From the NCBI GenBank assembly GCA_017465825.1, contig JAFTVI010000018.1, positions 1 through 50,570 of the forward strand: 50,570 bases of DNA. The letters run 5' to 3'. Positions 8,099-16,405 of this stretch are shown here, in pieces. The first letter of the stretch is position 1. Each line of letters starts with the position of its first letter. The stretch comes from Clostridia bacterium (GTDB lineage: Bacteria; Bacillota; Clostridia; Oscillospirales; Acutalibacteraceae). The notes under the pieces were generated by a model. That model saw only the letters and a list, made by a program, of their open reading frames with translations. It did no database searches and was not told the DNA's origin. Position numbers and translations under genes: made by a program.

Positions 8099-9508
8099 TC
8101 TTCCGATTACAGCGTGCTGATTATCGGGTAATGAGGGATTTGTAAGCTCTTCGGCAAGCTCTTCAATCTGCGTAAAGACTTTTTGTATTTTTTCTTTCTG
8201 CAATGTTTTGATTTTAACCACCCTGCTTATCCGTTTGGGCAAAGATGCCACATCTTTTACGATTATGTAAACAGGGTCGTTTGTCGAGCTGCATTTTTTC
8301 AACGAGCCGTCAAATACGCACAGGTAAATATCCATAATATGTTCAACAAGGTTATCGTTTTTAATCTGCTTTACAGCCTGTTTGTTCACACCTTTACCGA
8401 ATGTGAAGAAATTGATAAGTCTGCCGGCTTTTCCTACTGTCATTTTCAAAAGCCAACGTGCCGCTTTTGAAATAATACCGTAATATTTGCCGTCGTATTT
8501 CAGCTTTTCGTCAATGCCGTTGAATCGTGCAATAAATTCCTCTTTGTCGTTTGCGGCGGAGTTAAGCAATCCCATAAGCACATCCTTTGTATGCTCGGTG
8601 ATGTATTCATTTGTATACTCCGTGCCGTTATAAGTGAATTTTTGCAGACGGTCAACATCAATTCTGAATTCTTCATCTGTTACGGTGAGAGTGGTGATGG
8701 GGGAGGGGTGACCGCAGAGTGAACCGACATTTATTTGTGTCATAACATTGCCGTTTTTGGCGGTGTATTGGGTTGTTCTCTGCATATGCGAATGTCCTAC
8801 GATGATGAAATCAACACCCGCTTCGGCTAAAGCCTCGGCTCTTTCGTCTGCATCGCCTATCATCTGTCCGCCGTTTATAAGCCTTGAAATGTGGGGGAGC
8901 ACAAGATGATGCTCCATAATTATAACCGCCTCACCGTTAGCTTTTGCATCCCTGACCTGCTTTAAAATCCATTCGAAATGCTCATCGCAGTAGCCTGCCT
9001 TGCCTTTGCCGTTTCTGTCATCATTCAGACCTATAAGACGGACTTTGCCGTCAAGCTTTACAGCGTAGGAGACAGCGCCGATTTCATTTTCGTATGTGTC
9101 GTACGCCTGATTTTCGCCGTAATCCTTGTAAAATTCACGAAGATAGGGTGCGGTTGCCGTTTCGACATCGTTATATGCCTTGTCACCAACAAAGCGTCTT
9201 GCATCGCCGTTACAGCACCAATCGTGGGTTGAATATATAACGAAAACCTTTTTCTTTTCGGAAAGCTTTTTGATTTTCTCAAGCATTTCATCGTGTGCTA
9301 TTTTCTCGCCGTCGTTTGAAAGGTCGCCTGCAATAAGAACGGCATCACAGTCGCTGTTTGCAATATTTTCAAATGCGGCGTCGATTATTGCACCCGATTC
9401 GCACAGACACACCTGATCCGATGATGAACGGAGCTGATATGCTCTGCCGCCGTCGGAAAGTGATTCGGGAAAATGGTGCAAGTCCGCAACTATTTTCAAT
9501 TTGTACAT
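8096..9508 (-). CDS. calcineurin-like metallophosphoesterase (470 aa)
   Basis: The N-terminal half carries the metallophosphoesterase motif series: ADLHH (D-x-H) at residues 8-12, GDLSNDG, STHDW in the place of the usual GNHD, MEHH, and GHSHMQR. These are the metal-binding residues of the calcineurin-like family. The C-terminal 200 residues are helical and unassigned. There is no signal peptide, so it is probably cytoplasmic; the substrate cannot be told. The chosen ATG (9508) lies 6 nt after AGGTG; an in-frame GTG nine bases upstream overlaps that site. It is the last gene of a minus-strand run after rsmE and the RsmF-like gene. Its TAA stop lies inside the end of the repeat at 7953-8098, so the C-terminus may have been altered by insertion. 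Confidence 0.85.
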   Translation of the reverse strand: MYKLKIVADLHHFPESLSDGGRAYQLRSSSDQVCLCESGAIIDAAFENIANSDCDAVLIAGDLSNDGEKIAHDEMLEKIKKLSEKKKVFVIYSTHDWCCNGDARRFVGDKAYNDVETATAPYLREFYKDYGENQAYDTYENEIGAVSYAVKLDGKVRLIGLNDDRNGKGKAGYCDEHFEWILKQVRDAKANGEAVIIMEHHLVLPHISRLINGGQMIGDADERAEALAEAGVDFIIVGHSHMQRTTQYTAKNGNVMTQINVGSLCGHPSPITTLTVTDEEFRIDVDRLQKFTYNGTEYTNEYITEHTKDVLMGLLNSAANDKEEFIARFNGIDEKLKYDGKYYGIISKAARWLLKMTVGKAGRLINFFTFGKGVNKQAVKQIKNDNLVEHIMDIYLCVFDGSLKKCSSTNDPVYIIVKDVASLPKRISRVVKIKTLQKEKIQKVFTQIEELAEELTNPSLPDNQHAVIGR

Positions 9509-9582
9509 TTTATTCACCTGCTTAATTATATTTTGGGCATCTCTGAAAACTCAAAACACGAAATCTTGTGTGCCCTTAGTTT

Positions 9583-10944
9583 TTAGAGGTGCACTGTTCG
9601 CAATCCTTTCGGATAGTGATTTTTCGCTCTGCCTGAAACAACCTTTACTCCGCCTGCGGTACAGCCCTCAACGGTGATGACTGCCCATCCGTTTTCGCAG
9701 TCAACGGGAATTTCCTCGCCGTGAAGATATTGTTTCAATTCCATACTGTCTGCCGAAAGCTCAATTTTGCGTTTAAAATTGTTACCCATAGTCATAAAGA
9801 ACTGATGATGCGGCTGAATATGGCTTTTTTTGATTTCACCTATCGTCACACCGCAGGAAAACGCCGTTCCCTTTTCGATTCGGAAGTCGGGCGTGAAATA
9901 AACGGGATTGCCGTTGTACATTATAACGTTGTTTTTGTCGTAGTCGGTCAGCACATCATCAAGAAAGCTGAAAATGCTCGGGTCGATTTTAATGTTTTCC
10001 TTCTTTTTTTTGACAGGGAAGTCAATATGCTCATTTTTGTTGTGAAGCACCGCCGCAAACTGACCTTCACCCTTGTTTCTGTGAGGATAAAATCTTCGCG
10101 TAAAATTGATATTTTCGCATTTGCAACCGTCAAAATGTATACCGTCACAGCTGTTGTTACGGACTTTTTCGTTTACGTGAACGAGCTCAAATTCGGGATG
10201 CTTCTGTAAAAAAGCATCAATCGTCATTTCATTTTCTTCCAATGAGAATGTACAGGTTGCATACACGATATATCCGCCGTTTTTCAGCGCAACAGCCGCA
10301 TTTTCAAGGATTTCAGCCTGTCGCTCAGCGCATTTTTTTACATTTTCAAGGCTCCATTCGTCAATTGCATTTGCATCCTTGCGGAACATTCCCTCACCCG
10401 AACAGGGCGCATCAACCATAATCATATCAAAGGTATCGGGGAAAAGCCGAGCAAGCTTTTTTGTATCCATACAGGTTGTGACCGTGTTGCGAAGTCCCAG
10501 CCGTTCAACATTGCCTGTAAGAATACGGCAACGGGATGAAATAATTTCATTTGAAACGAGTATGCCGTTTTTGCCGAGCTTGTTTTTTATCTGCGTGCTT
10601 TTTCCGCCGGGTGCGGCACACATATCGAGCACCTTCCAATCGGGCAGAATATCAATACATTCAGCAGGTGCCATAGCCGCCGGCTCCTGCACGTAAATCA
10701 TACCTGCGTGATGATAGGGATGATTGCCGATTTTGTCATAGCTGAGGTAATATCCGTTTTCAACATAGGGGATTTTTTCTGTGCCGAAAATATTTATCTT
10801 TTCAAAATCCTCAACGCAAATTTTGTCCGTATTTACACGGAATGCTCTGACAGGCTCATTGTTGAAGGAGTTTATGTAATCGTCATATTCGCCGCCGAGA
10901 AGATTTTTCATTCTTTCGGCAAATTCAATGGGTAATGCTTTCAT
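9583..10944 (-). CDS. RsmF/NOL1-NOP2-Sun family rRNA (cytosine-C5) methyltransferase (453 aa)
   Basis: SAM-dependent RNA m5C methyltransferase. Visible motifs are VLDMCAAPGGKSTQ (SAM binding), MVDAPCSGEG (motif IV, PC catalytic region) and YATCTFSLEENE (motif VI, with the nucleophile TC). The N-terminus (PIEFAERMKNLLG...VNTDK) matches the usual NSUN/RsmF domain. The C-terminal part ends HYPKGLRTVHL, typical of the RsmF C-terminal PUA-like extension in Firmicutes. The ATG overlaps the TGA stop of the upstream rsmE by 4 bp (ATGA), so translation is probably coupled. The exact modified rRNA position is not determined by sequence. Confidence 0.9.
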   Translation of the reverse strand: MKALPIEFAERMKNLLGGEYDDYINSFNNEPVRAFRVNTDKICVEDFEKINIFGTEKIPYVENGYYLSYDKIGNHPYHHAGMIYVQEPAAMAPAECIDILPDWKVLDMCAAPGGKSTQIKNKLGKNGILVSNEIISSRCRILTGNVERLGLRNTVTTCMDTKKLARLFPDTFDMIMVDAPCSGEGMFRKDANAIDEWSLENVKKCAERQAEILENAAVALKNGGYIVYATCTFSLEENEMTIDAFLQKHPEFELVHVNEKVRNNSCDGIHFDGCKCENINFTRRFYPHRNKGEGQFAAVLHNKNEHIDFPVKKKKENIKIDPSIFSFLDDVLTDYDKNNVIMYNGNPVYFTPDFRIEKGTAFSCGVTIGEIKKSHIQPHHQFFMTMGNNFKRKIELSADSMELKQYLHGEEIPVDCENGWAVITVEGCTAGGVKVVSGRAKNHYPKGLRTVHL

Positions 10945-11696
10945 ATATTTTCTCCGTCAACGTTCATTTCGATATGGAGCATACACATACCGACTGCGGT
11001 GATTGCGGCAGTTTCCGTGCGAAGTATGCGCTTGCCCAGAGATATTCTGTGTCCGCCGATTTCTTCTGCCGAGTTGATTTCTTTTTCGTCAAATCCGCCT
11101 TCGGGGCCTATGAAAATGCCTACAGACATACCGCTTTTGATCTTTTCAAGAGCATCTTTTGTTGCCGACATTCCGCGCTCATTTTCGTAGGGAACGAGAA
11201 TCAGATCAAGCTCTTTTGCTTTTTGCAAAGCCTGCTTGTAGCTCATTACCTGACCGATTTCGGGGATAATACTGCATTTGCTCTGTTTTGCCGCACTTTC
11301 GGCGATTGCTTGCCACCTTGCGGTTTTGCTTTTTTTCTTTTTGTCATCAAGCGTTACAACGCAACGGCTCATTTCTACGGGAATTATTGAGTAAACACCC
11401 AATTCAACGCATTTCTGAATTATCAGCTCCATTTTATCGCTTTTGGGAAGTCCTTGGAACAGATATATTTTAACGGGGAGCTGTGTGTTCTGATAATTTT
11501 CTTCAATTATTTTTGCCTTTACACATTCGCAGTCTATATTTTCAATTTTACACAGATGGCTCTGACCGTTGTTGCTTACAAGAAACGTATCGCCCGATTT
11601 CATTCTCAGTACATTTGCAATGTGATTATAATCCGTGCCGGTTATGTAATAGCAGTCGCCCTGTCTTAAGCTTTCATCAACGAAAAAGTTGTTCAA
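10941..11696 (-). CDS. rsmE: 16S rRNA (uracil-1498-N3)-methyltransferase RsmE
   Basis: A 251-residue SPOUT-type methyltransferase. The N-terminal PUA-like part has HIANVLRMKSGDTF. The C-terminal trefoil knot has IGPEGGFDEKEI and LGKRILRTETAA, the RsmE signature motifs for SAM binding. It methylates U1498 of 16S rRNA in known members. Translation starts at TTG (11696) after GAGGTGACGGAAA; the length is normal. It is the first gene of the minus-strand operon rsmE-rsmF-like-metallophosphoesterase, with a promoter at 11745-11717. Confidence 0.93.
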   Translation of the reverse strand: MNNFFVDESLRQGDCYYITGTDYNHIANVLRMKSGDTFLVSNNGQSHLCKIENIDCECVKAKIIEENYQNTQLPVKIYLFQGLPKSDKMELIIQKCVELGVYSIIPVEMSRCVVTLDDKKKKSKTARWQAIAESAAKQSKCSIIPEIGQVMSYKQALQKAKELDLILVPYENERGMSATKDALEKIKSGMSVGIFIGPEGGFDEKEINSAEEIGGHRISLGKRILRTETAAITAVGMCMLHIEMNVDGENI

Positions 11697-11716
11697 TTTC
11701 CGTCACCTCTGTGATT

Positions 11717-11745
11717 ATTATACCAAATATACATTTTCTTTACAA
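11717..11745 (-). promoter_or_regulatory. promoter of the rsmE operon
   Basis: TTGTAA (11745-11740), 17-bp spacer, TATAAT (11722-11717) on the minus strand, about 20 bp before the rsmE start codon. Confidence 0.6.
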
Positions 11746-11772
11746 TGGCTATTATTAAAATGTTGATTGTAT

Positions 11773-11801
11773 TTGACAAAATGGAATAGATATACTATAA
11801 T
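11773..11801 (+). promoter_or_regulatory. promoter of the CorC/HlyC-type gene
   Basis: TTGACA (11773-11778), 17-bp spacer, TATAAT (11796-11801), divergent to the rsmE promoter about 30 bp away. Confidence 0.75.
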
Positions 11802-11842
11802 ATACAGTGCAAAATTTTATTTTGAAAGGAGAGGTATCCTGA

Positions 11843-13306
11843 ATGGATGACCCTGCCCCCGATAATTTTATTTCTCTTGCTGTGACTTCCGCATCAGCAT
11901 TGGCTGACGGTGACGGCGAACTCGTATCAATTTTATTAAAGCTTCTGCTTCTGTTTGCGCTGATTTTCGTTAACGCATTTTTTGCAATGAGTGAAATTGC
12001 AATTATCTCTCTTAACGATACCAAAATTGAGCGTCTTGCAGAAGAGGGCGACAAAAAAGCGAAACAGATTATGCGCCTTACGGAAAATTCATCGAACTTC
12101 CTTTCGATGATTCAGATCGGTGTAACGCTTGCAGGCTTCTTGACATCTGCCGCCGCTGCCGATTCATTCGCTCCCATTCTTACAGACGCTGTTGCACCTT
12201 TGATGCCCGGCATCCCCGTAGGTATAATCGACACAGTTTCTCTTGTACTTATTACAATTGTCATTTCTTACTTCTCCCTTGTTCTCGGTGAGCTTGTTCC
12301 CAAGAAAATCGGAATGCAGAAGGCAGAAAAGATATCCTATAAAATAGTAGGCTTCCTGCTTGTTTTTATGAAAATCACAAAGCCGGTTGTAAAAGTGCTT
12401 GCATTCTCAACCAATACAATCGTGCGCCTTTTCGGCATTGACCCCTCTGCTGACGAAGAAAAGGTCACAGAAGAGGAAATTCTTATGATGGTTGACGTCG
12501 GCGAAGAAAGCGGCGTTATTGAAAATGCGCAGGCTGAAATGATAAGTAACATATTTGAGCTTGACGATATCGACGCAGGCGACATTATGACTCACCGTGT
12601 TGATATGACTGCCGTTGAGGCAGACGAGCCTGTCAGCGAGGTTATAAAGGTTGCAATCGCAGACGGCTACTCAAGAATCCCCGTTTTTGACGATGACCCC
12701 GATAACATCATCGGTATGGTATATGTAAAAGACCTTCTCGGCTATATCGGCAAGGAGATTCCTATGGATAAGTCCATAAGAGAGGTTATGCGTGAGGCAT
12801 ATTTTGTGCCCGAAACAAAAAAATGCGGTCAGCTCTTTACTGAGATGAGCGAAAAACATATACAGATGGCTATTGTCGTTGACGAATACGGCGGCACGGC
12901 AGGTCTTGTAACTCTTGAAGATATAATCGAATCTATCGTCGGCAATATTCAGGACGAGTATGACGATGAGGACGAAGAAATTGCAAAAATCAACGACACA
13001 ACATTCACCGTTGAAGGCAATACCGATATTGACGAAGTTGACGAGCTTGTGGGCGCTGAGCTTCCTCAGGAGGATTACGATACTCTTGCAGGCTTTATTA
13101 TCAGCCGTTTGGGTTATCTGCCCAAAGACGGCGATATGGATACCGTTGAATATGAAAATCTGAAATTTACCGTTCTTTCCGTTGAGGACAAGCGAATTGC
13201 AAAGGTTCGTATTGACATTACTCCCAGAGATGAAGAAATTGATGAGGAGAATGACGAGCCCGAAGAAAGACGGGGAAGAATAAGAAAAAATAAAGAAGAA
13301 CAGTAA
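11843..13306 (+). CDS. CNNM/CorC (HlyC) family membrane protein with CBS domains (487 aa)
   Basis: Domain order is typical of the hemolysin C/CorC family. An extracytoplasmic N-terminus is followed by a DUF21/CNNM membrane domain with hydrophobic segments from about 27 to 200. A CBS pair follows at about 225-350 (GDIMTHRVDM, YSRIPVFDDD, MAIVVDEYGGTAGLVTLEDIIE). A CorC_HlyC transporter-associated domain lies at about 370-455. Family members move or sense Mg2+/Co2+ or other cations. The C-terminus is highly charged. The start follows AAAGGAGAGG. Its TAA stop is also the first three bases of the repeat terminus at 13304. Confidence 0.9.
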   Translation: MDDPAPDNFISLAVTSASALADGDGELVSILLKLLLLFALIFVNAFFAMSEIAIISLNDTKIERLAEEGDKKAKQIMRLTENSSNFLSMIQIGVTLAGFLTSAAAADSFAPILTDAVAPLMPGIPVGIIDTVSLVLITIVISYFSLVLGELVPKKIGMQKAEKISYKIVGFLLVFMKITKPVVKVLAFSTNTIVRLFGIDPSADEEKVTEEEILMMVDVGEESGVIENAQAEMISNIFELDDIDAGDIMTHRVDMTAVEADEPVSEVIKVAIADGYSRIPVFDDDPDNIIGMVYVKDLLGYIGKEIPMDKSIREVMREAYFVPETKKCGQLFTEMSEKHIQMAIVVDEYGGTAGLVTLEDIIESIVGNIQDEYDDEDEEIAKINDTTFTVEGNTDIDEVDELVGAELPQEDYDTLAGFIISRLGYLPKDGDMDTVEYENLKFTVLSVEDKRIAKVRIDITPRDEEIDEENDEPEERRGRIRKNKEEQ

Positions 13307-13468
13307 ACACTAATTTACCGCAGGTAAATTAGTGTAATGAGCAGTTAGAAATGAGCAATTGAGGAAGCCCTGCGGGCTTGATTTATCTAAAATGGGTTAA
13401 AGGGCAACGCCCTTTCCATCATTGTACATTATACATTGTACATTGTTAATTAAGTAAATTATTGTTTA
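13304..13468. repeat. MITE-like repeat, interior type B, variant copy
   Basis: The left end TAAACACTAATTT (13304-13316) differs by one base from the family terminus; the right end is AAATTATTGTTTA (13456-13468). The centre contains AATGGGTTAAAGGGC/AACGCCCTTTCC and the TGTACATTATACATTG tracts, as in 7953-8098. Just inside the left end is a perfect inverted repeat CACTAATTTACC-GCA-GGTAAATTAGTG (13308-13334), which may act as a terminator for the gene ending at 13306. Confidence 0.8.
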
Positions 13469-13482
13469 CCTTTGGAGAAAAT

Positions 13483-14514
13483 ATGAACTTTTTTGAAAAC
13501 GTTACACAGGTCACATTCGGCGGAATTGATAAGGTTTTTGATGTATCTTCCGTCTTTTGTGAATTTTCCGTAGGCGATAATGTGTCAAGCATCAAGTGGT
13601 ACGGTGTGATTATCGCATTCGGATTTACTCTTGCCGTTCTTTTCGGCGGCAGAATAACCTATAAATGGAAAATGGATCTCAATAAGATGATTGATATCCT
13701 CATTTACGGCACAATCGGCGGCATTGTGGGCGCAAGATTATATTACTGCATTTTCAGCTGGGATAAGTACAAGGACAATCTTCTTGATATTTTTAAAATC
13801 TGGGAGGGCGGACTTGCTATCTACGGCGGAATCATAGGCGGCGTGCTTGCGGCGTTTATTACCTGTAAAATTATTAAACTCAATTTCTGGAATTTGCTTG
13901 ATGCGGCAGGTATGAGCCTGCTTATCGGCCAGGGCATCGGCAGATGGGGCAACTATGCCAATCAGGAGGCATTTGGCGGCTTCACCAATGCAAATTGGGG
14001 TATGATGAGTGATAAGGTTATCGCTTATATCGAAAAACACAAGGCTTTTTTCGGTATTGAAAATGTGGATAACGTTGCTGAGTATGTAGCTGAAAACAAT
14101 CTTTATGTGCATCCCACGTTCTTCTATGAATTTGTGTGGTGTATGGTCGGTTTTGTTCTGCTTTATGTTATATGCAAAAAGTGCCGTAAGTTCAGCGGAC
14201 AGATTTTCCTGTGCTACGGTATATGGTACGGCTTGGGCAGAATGATTATTGAGGGAATGAGAACGGACAGCCTTTATATCGGCGATACAAATATCCGCGT
14301 TTCTCAGCTTCTTTCGGCGGCAATTGTTGTGGTTTGCGCCGCAATCCTGATATTTATGCTCGTAAAAACAAAGAAAAATCCCAAGCCTATTGAGGGCGTG
14401 GACTACTATATCGAGCCAAAGCCGTTTTTCAATTTCCAGAAGAAACAGGCAGAGGCACAGAAGATTGCACAGCAGGCAAATGATGAGGAGAATGGCGATG
14501 TACACAAGGATTGA
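13483..14514 (+). CDS. lgt: prolipoprotein diacylglyceryl transferase
   Basis: Membrane enzyme that moves the diacylglyceryl group of phosphatidylglycerol to the lipobox Cys of prolipoproteins. Visible motifs are the Lgt signature region QGIGRWGNYANQEAFGG, GGIVGARLYY near residues 75-85, HPTFFYE, and several transmembrane segments. At 343 residues it is longer than many Lgt proteins because of a charged C-terminal tail (about 40 residues, Lys/Gln rich). The ATG at 13483 follows GGAG; a TTG seven codons earlier lies inside the repeat terminus and is less likely. It overlaps folD by 17 bp, so both are probably co-transcribed. Confidence 0.93.
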   Translation: MNFFENVTQVTFGGIDKVFDVSSVFCEFSVGDNVSSIKWYGVIIAFGFTLAVLFGGRITYKWKMDLNKMIDILIYGTIGGIVGARLYYCIFSWDKYKDNLLDIFKIWEGGLAIYGGIIGGVLAAFITCKIIKLNFWNLLDAAGMSLLIGQGIGRWGNYANQEAFGGFTNANWGMMSDKVIAYIEKHKAFFGIENVDNVAEYVAENNLYVHPTFFYEFVWCMVGFVLLYVICKKCRKFSGQIFLCYGIWYGLGRMIIEGMRTDSLYIGDTNIRVSQLLSAAIVVVCAAILIFMLVKTKKNPKPIEGVDYYIEPKPFFNFQKKQAEAQKIAQQANDEENGDVHKD

Positions 14515-15334
14515 CGGCAAGGAAGTTTCCGCCGCAGTAAGAGAAAATATAAAAAATGAGGTTTCGGCTCTTAAAGCACAGGGTATCACTCCAGGTCTTG
14601 CGGTTATAATCGTTGGCAACGACCCTGCATCAAGAGTGTATGTCAACAACAAGAAAAAAGGCTGTGAGCAGGTGGGGATGAACTCCTTTGAGTATGCATT
14701 ACCCGAGGAAACAACCACCGAGGAACTGCTTGAGCTCATTGAAAAGCTCAATAATGATGCTGATGTTCACGGTATCCTGTGTCAGCTCCCCGTGCCCGAG
14801 CATATCGACGAAGAGAAGGTTCTCAATGCAATTTCACCCGATAAGGATGTGGATGCATTCCACCCCGTAAACTGCGGCAAGGTTATGACGGGCGATTATC
14901 GCTTTGCTCCCTGCACTCCTGCCGGAATGGTTGAAATGCTCAAGCATTATAACATTGATATTGCAGGCAAGCATTGCGTGATTATCGGCAGAAGTAATAT
15001 TGTAGGCAAGCCTATGGCGATGCTGATGCTCAAACATAACGCAACAGTTACTGTGTGCCATTCAAGAACACAGAATCTTGCTGAGATTGCAAAACAGGCA
15101 GATATTCTTGTTGCGGCTGTGGGCAGACCGAAGTTCGTGACTGCCGATATTGTTAAAGACGGCGCAGTTGTGCTTGATGTTGGTATCAACAGAATGGCAG
15201 ACGGCAAGCTGTGCGGCGATGTTGATTTTGATGCTGTTTGCGAAAAGACATCGTATATCACACCCGTTCCCGGCGGTGTAGGACCTATGACAATTACAAT
15301 GCTTCTTAAAAACACGCTCGAAGCGGCAAAATAA
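14498..15334 (+). CDS. folD: bifunctional methylenetetrahydrofolate dehydrogenase/cyclohydrolase
   Basis: 278 residues, the normal FolD length. It interconverts 5,10-methylene-, methenyl- and 10-formyl-THF in one-carbon metabolism. Signatures are VGNDPASRVYVNNKKKGCE (catalytic Lys region), GILCQLPVPEH, HPVNCG, IIGRSNIVGKPMAMLM (NAD(P) binding) and TPVPGGVGPMTITMLL. The chosen ATG (14498) has GAGGAG 7 nt upstream; the ATG two codons earlier is too close to that site. It overlaps the end of lgt by 17 bp. The following membrane-protein gene begins within one or two bases of its stop. Confidence 0.95.
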   Translation: MYTRIDGKEVSAAVRENIKNEVSALKAQGITPGLAVIIVGNDPASRVYVNNKKKGCEQVGMNSFEYALPEETTTEELLELIEKLNNDADVHGILCQLPVPEHIDEEKVLNAISPDKDVDAFHPVNCGKVMTGDYRFAPCTPAGMVEMLKHYNIDIAGKHCVIIGRSNIVGKPMAMLMLKHNATVTVCHSRTQNLAEIAKQADILVAAVGRPKFVTADIVKDGAVVLDVGINRMADGKLCGDVDFDAVCEKTSYITPVPGGVGPMTITMLLKNTLEAAK

Positions 15335-15406
15335 AATGAAAAAATCAAAATTTACGATGAAGTTGCATATCTGCTTGCGACTGTACTGCTCGCTTTTGCC
15401 GTTGCG

Positions 15407-16027
15407 ATGATATCAACCACAGGTTTCGGCTTGTCAATGATCGTTTCGCCGGCGTACATATTAAGTCAGAAGGTGTCGTTTCTCACATTCGGACAGAGTG
15501 AATATGTAATACAGGGCATAATGTTTGTTGTGTTCTGCATATTGATGAAAAAAGTCAGACTTGTCTATTTTTCATCATTTGTATCGGGTCTGATTTACGG
15601 CGCGGTGCTTGATTTCTGGCAGATAGTCATTCCACATTTCAATCCGGATGTTACGCCTGTGGGTACACTCCCCGTTGCGTTGAGAGCAGTCTATTTTATT
15701 GTGGGAATGTTGCTGACCTCATTTACAATAGCAGTTTTGTTCAGAGTTTATCTCTATCCGCAGGTTTACGATTTCTTTGTAAAGGGCATAAGTGAGAGAT
15801 TCGGCATAAGGCAAAGCAGATTCAAAACAGCCTTTGATATTTCATTTCTGATTATTTCCGTTGTTATGTCACTTGTGCTTTTCGACGGGTTTGTGGGAAT
15901 CGGCGTCGGTACGCTTGTAATGGCAGTCTGCAACGGCACGCTTATAGGACTTTTCGGCAAATTCTTAGATAAATTCTTTACCTTTGAACCCCGATTCAAA
16001 AAGTTCAGTAAATATTTTGAAATTTAA
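15407..16027 (+). CDS. YczE/YitT-like multi-pass membrane protein, probably frameshifted at its 5' end
   Basis: The 206-residue reading frame has about four to five hydrophobic segments and the family-like start TTGFGLSMIVSPAYILSQK. No Shine-Dalgarno site precedes the ATG at 15407. The same frame stays open back to the folD stop at 15334 and encodes a plausible first transmembrane helix (YLLATVLLAFAVAMIS), but with no start codon there. A good start, ATG at 15336 (MKKSKF...), lies in another frame. One extra base between about 15339 and 15361, for example in the A6 or T3 run, would join the two into a normal N-terminus. This may be a true frameshift, slippage in the A-run, or a sequence error. 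The function of the family is unknown. Confidence 0.65.
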   Translation: MISTTGFGLSMIVSPAYILSQKVSFLTFGQSEYVIQGIMFVVFCILMKKVRLVYFSSFVSGLIYGAVLDFWQIVIPHFNPDVTPVGTLPVALRAVYFIVGMLLTSFTIAVLFRVYLYPQVYDFFVKGISERFGIRQSRFKTAFDISFLIISVVMSLVLFDGFVGIGVGTLVMAVCNGTLIGLFGKFLDKFFTFEPRFKKFSKYFEI

Positions 16028-16030
16028 AAA

Positions 16031-16049
16031 AAGCCCCTGTGAGGGGCTT
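16031..16049 (-). terminator. terminator-like hairpin, minus orientation
   Basis: AAGCCCCT-GTG-AGGGGCTT stem. On the minus strand it is followed by a run of T, so it would stop leftward transcripts from the toxin locus. It also overlaps the -35 element of the antitoxin promoter at 16048. Confidence 0.6.
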
Positions 16050-16076
16050 GACAAACAAAAAAATTGAATATATAAT
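16048..16076 (+). promoter_or_regulatory. sigma-A promoter of candidate antitoxin RNA, second TA locus
   Basis: TTGACA (16048-16053), 17-bp spacer, TATAAT (16071-16076), with no ORF downstream on the plus strand. Confidence 0.75.
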
Positions 16077-16082
16077 GTAAAT

Positions 16083-16172
16083 GTAAGGTGTCACCGATAG
16101 ACGGTTGTACCCCTTATATCGTGATTAAAAGATCAACCGCCGACTTTGCAGAGATGGGCGGTTATTTCTTTT
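16083..16172 (+). ncRNA. candidate antitoxin RNA opposing the 16186-16260 toxin
   Basis: The RNA of about 90 nt begins after the promoter at 16048-16076 and contains GGTGTCACC and ACGGTTGT. It ends at the AACCGCC/GGCGGTT stem followed by ATTTCTTTTT. It converges on the toxin mRNA and shares its terminator. GGTGTCACC can pair nearly completely, with wobbles, with GGTGTTGCC in the toxin leader. Boundaries are inferred. Confidence 0.6.
16135..16163. terminator. shared bidirectional terminator of the second TA locus
   Basis: AACCGCC (16135-16141) pairs with GGCGGTT (16157-16163). T-rich sequence follows on the plus strand and GATCTTTT on the minus strand. Confidence 0.65.
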
Positions 16173-16185
16173 TATGGTTATAAAT

Positions 16186-16260
16186 TTATATAATCAATTC
16201 GATAATGCTTACAATTAATACTAAAATAGCTATTAACTCTTCGTATGTAACGTAATGCAT
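16186..16260 (-). CDS. 24-aa holin-like membrane peptide, candidate type I toxin
   Basis: The peptide begins MHYVTYEEL and continues as a single hydrophobic helix (LIAILVLIVSIIELII). The pattern MxxVTYEEL-hydrophobic helix is like the putative holin-like toxin/TxpA group. The ribosome binding site is very strong (AAAGGGGGGGGTGG, 6 nt before ATG). It has a consensus promoter (16356-16328), a leader of about 60 nt with a GTTGCCTGAACGGTAGGCAG hairpin, and an antisense RNA gene converging from the other side. The layout is the same as at 356-647, but the peptide is unrelated in sequence. Toxicity is inference. Confidence 0.7.
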   Translation of the reverse strand: MHYVTYEELIAILVLIVSIIELII

Positions 16261-16327
16261 ATAACCACCCCCCCCTTTCAGGGGAAGATTGCAACTGCCT
16301 ACCGTTCAGGCAACACCTTACGATGTA

Positions 16328-16356
16328 ATTATAGTTTATTCGATATTGTTTGTCAA
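16328..16356 (-). promoter_or_regulatory. sigma-A promoter of the 24-aa toxin gene
   Basis: On the minus strand TTGACA (16356-16351), 17-bp spacer, TATAAT (16333-16328), both perfect. Confidence 0.75.
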
Positions 16357-16366
16357 TATAAAAACG

Positions 16367-16392
16367 AACCGACAGGATAATCCCTGTCGGTT
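16367..16392 (-). terminator. terminator of the C-type-lectin protein gene
   Basis: AACCGACAGG and CCTGTCGGTT form a 10-bp stem with a 6-nt loop just after the stop at 16406; the minus strand continues CGTTTTTAT. It lies just upstream of the toxin promoter and insulates it. Confidence 0.7.
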
Positions 16393-16405
16393 TTGTTGTT
16401 GTATT

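Noticed and set aside
13738-14751. 337-codon minus-strand frame antisense to lgt/folD
   Set aside because: It is antisense to two genes with unmistakable family motifs.
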